Shown here: in pieces, positions 58,201 through 64,000 of the stretch | Layout of the letters: every line of letters begins with the position of its first letter | How positions within the stretch are numbered: position 1 is the stretch's first letter | NCBI RefSeq assembly: GCF_030272615.1 | Contig: NC_081415.1 | Span: 368,591,667 to 368,655,666 of the forward strand | Direction: 5' to 3' | DNA: 64,000 nt | Origin: Cryptomeria japonica | Taxonomy: Eukaryota; Streptophyta; Pinopsida; Cupressales; Cupressaceae | The notes under the pieces: model-generated | The model's input: the letters and a program-made list of their open reading frames with translations, nothing else | The model's database searches: none | Told to the model about the DNA's origin: nothing | Program-made: the position numbers and the translations under genes

Positions 58201-58870
58201 AATAGATGAACTGGGAGTTTTGAAACTGCATATGAACATCTACCAAAGCACATCTACGGGGATGAAAAGAATTTACATCTTCATCGATAATTTTAGCAAC
58301 ATGCCTAACTCGGCCACCTTGCATAGCATGTTGAAAAAGTATATTACATCGGTCTTTTTGAAGGTCAACACAAGAATGGATTTATGCCCATTAGTGATTT
58401 CGGTAAGTTTGACAACTTGTCCAAAGGCCTGATAACAAAACAAGGCTTGGTGTATTGAAGTTTCATTAGAGTTTGTCAGCCATTTCCAATAGTTTAGAAA
58501 GCATTGCAAATGGTCGATAAGCTAAAAACCAATCCAAAATCCAAGTCACTCCATCATTGGCATTTATCGGCAACTTATATTTTTCTTTCTCATCCATGAG
58601 TTGTGGCTTTCTCCCAAGTCACCGAAAGAGTTTGAATAACTCTTTTTGGCAAGTTGTGGTGTTTTAAAAGAAAATCACCGATGAAGTTATAGACCGGATG
58701 TAAGGAATCACTAAAGCTTTCCAGGTTGTTATCGATAAGTTGTTTATGTTCTCAAAAACACTGATACATGCATGACAGTTAGTTATTATAACTAACACAA
58801 TGTTGAAATCATCTCCACATCATATGCTATCATTTTTATTATGCCAATTATTTATTATTGACATCACACC
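58201..58870. other. Unassigned sequence
   Basis: No recognisable coding segment, repeat or RNA gene; short ORFs on both strands only. Confidence 0.5.
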
Positions 58871-59700
58871 CAAGATGTTTAGCAGAAAATCTCAAACAAA
58901 TGTGGTCTCCTAAAACTCAAATGATTGTAGCATTTGTATGAGAAAAATGAATTTATTGAAAAGATTTTAAAAACTTTCAGGCAACTTTTATCAATATTCT
59001 TTTGCGTCTGCGTAGAATATGGTAGCTTTGGAATAGATAATGGGCATTCATCAATATGTAAGTTCGTGGAGATCTTTTTACTTGCAATGCCTACTAGACA
59101 CATATGCAAAATGTGGAAGCACAAACAACGCTCATGAATAGTTTATCAAAATGAATCAAGGAGATACCATTTCATACATGCAATGATCATAGGTTATGAA
59201 AGTCCATCAAAAAGTAGAAAGCACCAAGGTTATCATCGAATTTCTTAGTAACTATTGCCCTGACCGATATGAATTGAATGTGTGGAAAGCATAGGCACAA
59301 TGATTGAGCTATTTCATAAGATATGCACAAAATGGAGGTTGAAAAACTTTTCAAAGTTTCAAAGAAAGTATAATCAACAGGGGTAAAGCTAAATTCTACA
59401 GCCATTAACCGAGCCTCAAAGAGATATCATCTCAAGGCATGAAATAAATTGGTTACAAATTGTGCACCAAATAGATTTTGTATTAGTGAAGCACTCTCAA
59501 ATATTCAAAGGAATGAACATAACTATGAAAGCATAAACAATGGTGTGAATTTTTTGATAATGCATCTCAAAGATATGTTATCTCATGCAAAGCGGAATAT
59601 GGAAGCATATAAATTTTAAAGGAGTCATCACATATGTCAAAGAATGAAGTGAAATTGCAGAACGTGCACAAAATGGAAGATTTCTATAATTTTTAATTAA
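58871..59700 (+). pseudogene. PPR-protein pseudogene fragment 2
   Basis: Pieces in changing frames: FVYEKNEFIEKILKTFRQ, LLDTYAKCGSTNNAHE (a clear PPR motif, about 59090-59140), then NQGDTISY and IRYAQNG. Many stops. It lies in the same direction as fragment 1 and could be the 3' continuation of one gene interrupted by the methyltransferase fragment, or a second copy. Confidence 0.7.
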
Positions 59701-60620
59701 TAAACAAGTATGTAAAGTGACAATGAAAGATGTCTAGTTAATGTAATCAGAGAGTGAGTTGTTGGATGAAAGATGTTCGTGACTGATTTCTTTGTGCCAA
59801 TGATGAAGATGCCAATTTATAAATATTTTTCAATGCATGATCATTTCATCTTTATGGAGACCCTCATAAGGAGATATATTTGTTTTGTGTCCTCAAGGAA
59901 ATGGATAGCGAGATAATTGCAACTACAAATGAAGCAGATGAAGATAGGGAACTACCTCAACAAGTTCAACAATTTTTTCTTTCTTCAATGTTAGGTCTTG
60001 TTGGTTATTTTCATTTGTAAAAGTGACTATGTCACTTTTTCTAGCTTAACGTTAGATGTTGGGCTTCATTTTTGTAAAAGTTAGGTAAATCCTAACTTAT
60101 TTCTTAAGGGTAGTTATTACAAGTGATCACTTGGGTAGTTAAGAAGTTATGCTAAGTGATTATGCTAGATGGTTATCCTAAGTGTTTTCTTATGATAGTT
60201 ATCTTAAGTGGTTACATAAAGTAGTTAGGATAGTTGGTTACAAAGTAGTTATTCCTTCTAAAAGCCTGTATATTCAAGGCTTTTGCATTGTAAAAAGGGG
60301 GGACTCTTACATAAGGGAAGAGGCTGGAGAACTTTTGTTTTTTACATTTTTGCACACAATGCTTTTGAACTTGTATATTTTCAAGAGAACAATGAAGAAT
60401 GTGTGGAGTTCGTATGTCTTGAATGTTGCTGGATCAACAACGATGATGAATTGACACCCAACCCAACCCTTTAGCAGTTCAATTGGCCACCTATATGCCT
60501 TTTGAACTGAAATGAATGGAAAATGTTGTAATTAGTACGAAAGCTATCTCTATTAATTATAAACTACGATCGAATTACTAATTTATTGTATGTTAAATTA
60601 GTAATCCATTTTGTGTATTG
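59701..60620. other. Unassigned sequence with TTAGTTA-rich stretch
   Basis: Around 60110-60260 the words AGTGGTTA, AGTTAGTTA and TAGTTAT recur, then CTGTATATTCAAGGC and GCATTGTAAAAAGG. This pattern resembles the U3/TATA region of some plant Copia LTRs, but I cannot find LTR ends. Confidence 0.35.
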
Positions 60621-60920
60621 GTGCAATCCATTGGTTTTCAATTCCAAAAGATATGCATTTTGATGAAACACATCATTTCCCAGTATCCTCAAATGTGTGT
60701 GTTAGTACATCTTATTTCTTCGTATGTTGAGGTTTGTTGTCTTTCTTTCATCAACATTGCATATCTAAAAGTGCAATCCATTGGTTTTCAAATCCAAAAG
60801 ATATGCATTTTGATGAAACACATCATTTCATGGTATCCTAAAATGTGTGTGTTAGTACATCTTATTTCTTCATATGTTGAGGTTTGTTGTCTTTCTTTCA
60901 TCAACATTGCATAGCTAAAA
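60621..60920. repeat. Tandem duplication, 2 x 150 bp
   Basis: The two copies (60621-60770 and 60771-60920) begin GTGCAATCCATTGGTTTTCA and end ATCTAAAA/AGCTAAAA, with only about half a dozen differences. Because 150 is a multiple of three, an open frame (60618-60914) runs through both, giving a repeated 50-residue unit. The frame looks accidental. Confidence 0.92.
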
Positions 60921-61049
60921 CATATTTCATGCTTTAAACCTGTTCATTGTGAATCTCAAATGGTATTCGTATGTCTGTCATTAGAGTTTCTATTATTCAC
61001 CTTTCTTTAGTTTAGTTTTGTCTCATTTTTGTACTTTCAGGTAAAAAGT
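60921..61049. other. Short unassigned spacer
   Basis: No feature seen. Confidence 0.5.
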
Positions 61050-61973
61050 ACATAAAAGTCCCAAAAAACCCCATTATATGAGGGGAGCTTCCCCTCTCAA
61101 ACGCAGAGGAATATTGTGGCTTCACCACAATCTCTCCAACTATTGGAATGGTTGTCACTTCTGTTTGGGCGAACAGGGTCAATTTTGAAGGAGAATTCAC
61201 AGTGACAAATTTGTTTACCAACACAACCATAACAATATCTATTGAATGATTGAACAACATTGCCAAAATTTAAATTGCTACTATTCCAATTCAACCTACT
61301 TCTACACTTTCTCTATGTCCAAACTTATTACAATAGTGATAATTTTCATCAAAGGATTGATTTCTAACCTAACTTGTAAATTCACTAGCTCAATGTCAGA
61401 ATCTATAGCATGAAAAATAGTTACTATTAAAAGATGAAAACCTGAAGGAATAGGAGGTTTCCTAATTATTTGAGTTTCAATTTGTAATATGATTCTTTTG
61501 ATCCTTGTTAGAGTTCTTCAAATCATCCTTAACCTTTTCTTTTCCTTTATCCCATCACTAGATGACTTGGAACATTCAACATCTTCAAAGCCAAGTCCAC
61601 CTTTATCTTTACTTTGTTTCTAAATGTTTAGCATAGCATCAAGTGCCTCACTTCCACCTTAGAGTTTTAGTACACTATTGTTCTAATCTTTAGCATCTTT
61701 CAATTCTTTCTTTAATTTTATTACTTCTTCCTTAAGTCTTAAACATTCTTTAATCTTCTCATCAAGCTTTGTCTTTGACTCATCAATAACCTTCTTTTCT
61801 TTATCTAGCAAGCTTCTCAAATAAGAAATCTTTTCAACTATTTTCTTATGTTTTTCTCTACTTTCATCCAGGTTTGCCAATGTAGATCTCAAATATCCTT
61901 CCATGTTAATAAAACCATCAACATCATCCCAAGAATCCATGTCATTTAATTCTTCTTTAAACATAGTGTCCAA
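61050..61973 (-). pseudogene. Copia-type gag remnant (element I)
   Basis: Starts about 60 bp inside the primer site with an open coiled-coil segment (61683-61973: MDTMFKEELNDMDSWDDVDG, then heptad-rich KIVEKISYLRSLLDKEKK). After several frame breaks it shows knuckle-like pieces: YHYCNKFGHRES near 61325 and RYCYGCVGKQICHCE near 61240. Position next to primer site and LTR identifies it as gag. No pol follows within 61050, so the element is truncated on its 3' side. Confidence 0.7.
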
Positions 61974-62020
61974 AATCCTAGATCTATCTCAATGGTTAGG
62001 CTTTCTCTTTAGGAACCAAT

Positions 62021-62032
62021 GATCTAATACCA
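62021..62032 (-). other. Element I primer-binding site (iMet-like)
   Basis: Minus strand TGGTATTAGATC, two bases inside the LTR boundary; two or three differences from the iMet consensus. Confidence 0.8.
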
Positions 62033-62034
62033 AT

Positions 62035-63486
62035 TGTTGAACACTACCAAAAGATGAGAGGGGGTGAAATATCATATAACTAAAAATTGGACATATTAAA
62101 ACCATAATCCACATTCAATATATGTGGATGAAATTAAATAACAGTAACAAAAGAGGCATCCACACAAGAACACCATAATTTTTAAATGGAAAACTCAAAT
62201 TGAGAAAAAAACATGATGAGAATTAAACTCACAACATGTATACCAATTATTTATAATGATTTAGGCCATAGGATAGGAATCTCACTACTTTGGACTTGGA
62301 AACACTACCTTAGGAAAGATACAAAAGAGAGACTTGCAGAACCAAAGAGCACTTCTTCAAGACAAGATACAAATTAACTGTCCAAATAAAATAGGAATAA
62401 GAAATTTGAATTGTAGAAGGAATAACATCTACTGACATGCACATAACAATTCACAACTTAATACTCATTTGATACATCTCTGCTTTGTAACATATTTAGT
62501 CCCCTTCTTTTTCCAAACTCACATCATATTCACATTATATATCTTTCTTCACATGCACATCATTTATCCATTTTCTTAATCACATATTTCCATATCTAAT
62601 TTAACACAATATATATTTCCTTTATATATCAATCAATACATCAATAAATTCTATTAGGTCGAATCAAAAGATGTAACATGTATATGCATTAAACATTGCA
62701 TGCAGAAGGCAAAGAAGACACCTGAAGATTAACACTAAGTCAACAAACCTTCCAATAAATCTCATAAAGGTTCTACATGCAACCACACATACAAAAACAA
62801 ATACGTCGGTTTATACCAAATTATTTTACCCAAAATATCTTAATCTAGACACAAACAAAATATAGGGTCCACTATGAAAGAAGCTTGACATACTAGGAAA
62901 AATATCACATGATCCATGATAACCTCAAGGTAGTAGAAAGATGAGGAAAGCAATGCATTCCTTTGCACACTTCTAAAACTATATCAATCACTGATACAAG
63001 ACATAAATGTGATTCATAGACAAATATCCATTCAATTGAAAAACTAAAATTAGTCTACCACAACCAACCTACTCCAATCATCATAACCATTTGATACAAA
63101 TCCGGTGCAAATGTATATTCCAAACCAATATATTTTTCACCAGAAGAATTAGTAGAGATAGAAACATATTTTTTTGACCAAACAAAAGATATTTATCTTT
63201 CAAAATTACATCATACATCATTGTTAGCCATCCAGAAAGCATATTCAACTATCCTTGACAATTCTACATCAATTTGCACATAGATCAATATCATATTACC
63301 AACAAATAGACATCCAGATCACATTCATACTAGCAACTAGATGCAACCAATCATCAGTATAAATTGCAAGAATCTACTAGACGATACTCTTCAACATACA
63401 CTTCTACATGTCATCACTTACAGACCAACAACACCAAAATTCCATATATTTGACATAAATGACAACAAATACTTATGTGTGCAACA
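62035..63486 (-). repeat. Element I 5' LTR, 1452 bp
   Basis: Plus-strand left end TGTTGAACAC; right end GTGTGCAACA. On the minus strand it begins TGTTGCACACATAAGTATTT and ends CACCCCCTCTCATC...GTGTTCAACA. Same family type as elements E and G. It has interrupted another, oppositely oriented LTR of this type (63487-63756). Confidence 0.82.
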
Positions 63487-63756
63487 ATCCTTTTAGAGGC
63501 AGTAAGCTCCTTGGCCTCTGGTCTAAACATTGTAATCATTTGTTCATATTGTGAGTGTTACTCTTAGCGTGGTTTTTCTCTATTCAGGGTTTTCCACATA
63601 AATCTGGTATTCATGTGTATGTTGTGCTTTGTTCTTTCATGTTTCATAATTATAGTAATATGTTCAATGTGGTTTTAAGTTTAATAGAGTATAAGTAAAG
63701 TGTTTTGAGTTCCGAACCAATTCACCCACCCTCTTATTCATGTATTGTGTTCAACA
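63487..63756 (+). repeat. 3' end of an oppositely oriented Copia-type LTR (fragment J)
   Basis: Plus-strand text GGTTTTTCTCTATTCAGGGT, then TTCACCCACCCTCTTATTCA and the end GTGTTCAACA, matches the terminal part of the same LTR type in plus orientation. Its 5' part is missing to the left, where element I's LTR begins. Confidence 0.65.
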
Positions 63757-64000
63757 GGTGGACCAAAATGAGGTATTAGGTGGCCACTTTTTTTAAAATT
63801 AGAGAAAATTAATCTTCCATGAGAAATTGAAGATAATTAATTACATCAAGCTTCCACAATCCATTAATGTTTTTGATTAAGATAAAAATAGGTTTTTAAG
63901 GGACCCAAAACCCTTTACATAATAAAAGCTCCTTGAAGTCTCAACCAACAGTTAAGCCAAAAAAGAACAAAACAAAAAAAAAACCCCATAACAGAGATAT
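63757..64000. other. Unassigned window end
   Basis: AT-rich, no feature seen. Confidence 0.5.

Noticed and set aside
59980-60500. A Copia LTR based on TTAGTTA words and a TATA-like CTGTATATTC
   Set aside because: I could not find a TG...CA pair, target duplication or primer site, so not called as an LTR.

Overview
This is a transposon-packed stretch of plant nuclear DNA, most likely from a large-genome seed plant and plausibly a gymnosperm (inference from the very long LTRs, the dual-RNase-H Ty3/gypsy element and the PPR remnants). I found no intact host gene and no tRNA, rRNA or CRISPR array. Nearly everything explainable is an LTR retrotransposon, and target-site duplications (TSDs) allow several nested insertions to be resolved exactly.

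Left third. Element A (1-13806, minus strand) is a Ty3/gypsy element with gag, protease, a G-patch-like segment, RT, RNase H, a second archaeal-type RNase H and integrase. Its 1.58-kb 5' LTR is at 12229-13806; its 3' LTR lies left of the window. A sits inside the RT thumb of element B (13807-about 22680, plus strand). The visible part of B is RNase H, integrase and a putative giant 3' LTR of about 6.8 kb. That LTR carries nine diverged paired-arm (hairpin) units, followed by a decayed coding region of about 1,200 codons (18156-21795) that I cannot assign to a family. This is the most unusual object in the window.

Middle. Element C (24590-33427, minus) is a chromodomain-type Ty3/gypsy element with a complete 3.52-kb 3' LTR and a 5' LTR cut off after 460 bp. 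Element D (33858-53740, plus; TSD TAAAC) is a Ty3/gypsy element. Its RT is split by a Copia-like solo LTR, element E (36911-51208; TSD AAATG). E is in turn split by element F (39145-50892; TSD GTAAC). F has 3.93-kb LTRs differing at roughly one base per hundred, a tRNA-Arg-type primer site, a gag-like gene with one in-frame stop, and no pol. F shares its pre-LTR box, hairpin unit and LTR 3' segment with B, so F looks like a non-autonomous relative of B's family.

Right end. From 54.3 kb onward there are Copia-type LTRs (54326-55573, 62035-63486, fragment 63487-63756), a Copia-type gag remnant (about 61050-61973), a fragment of a D-type LTR, scattered PPR-protein pseudogene pieces (about 57.3-59.7 kb), a small BMT5-like methyltransferase fragment (57924-58196) and a 2 x 150 bp tandem duplication (60621-60920).

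All coordinates were read by eye. Lineage names rest on recognised motifs and were not checked by database search. LTR divergences are visual estimates.
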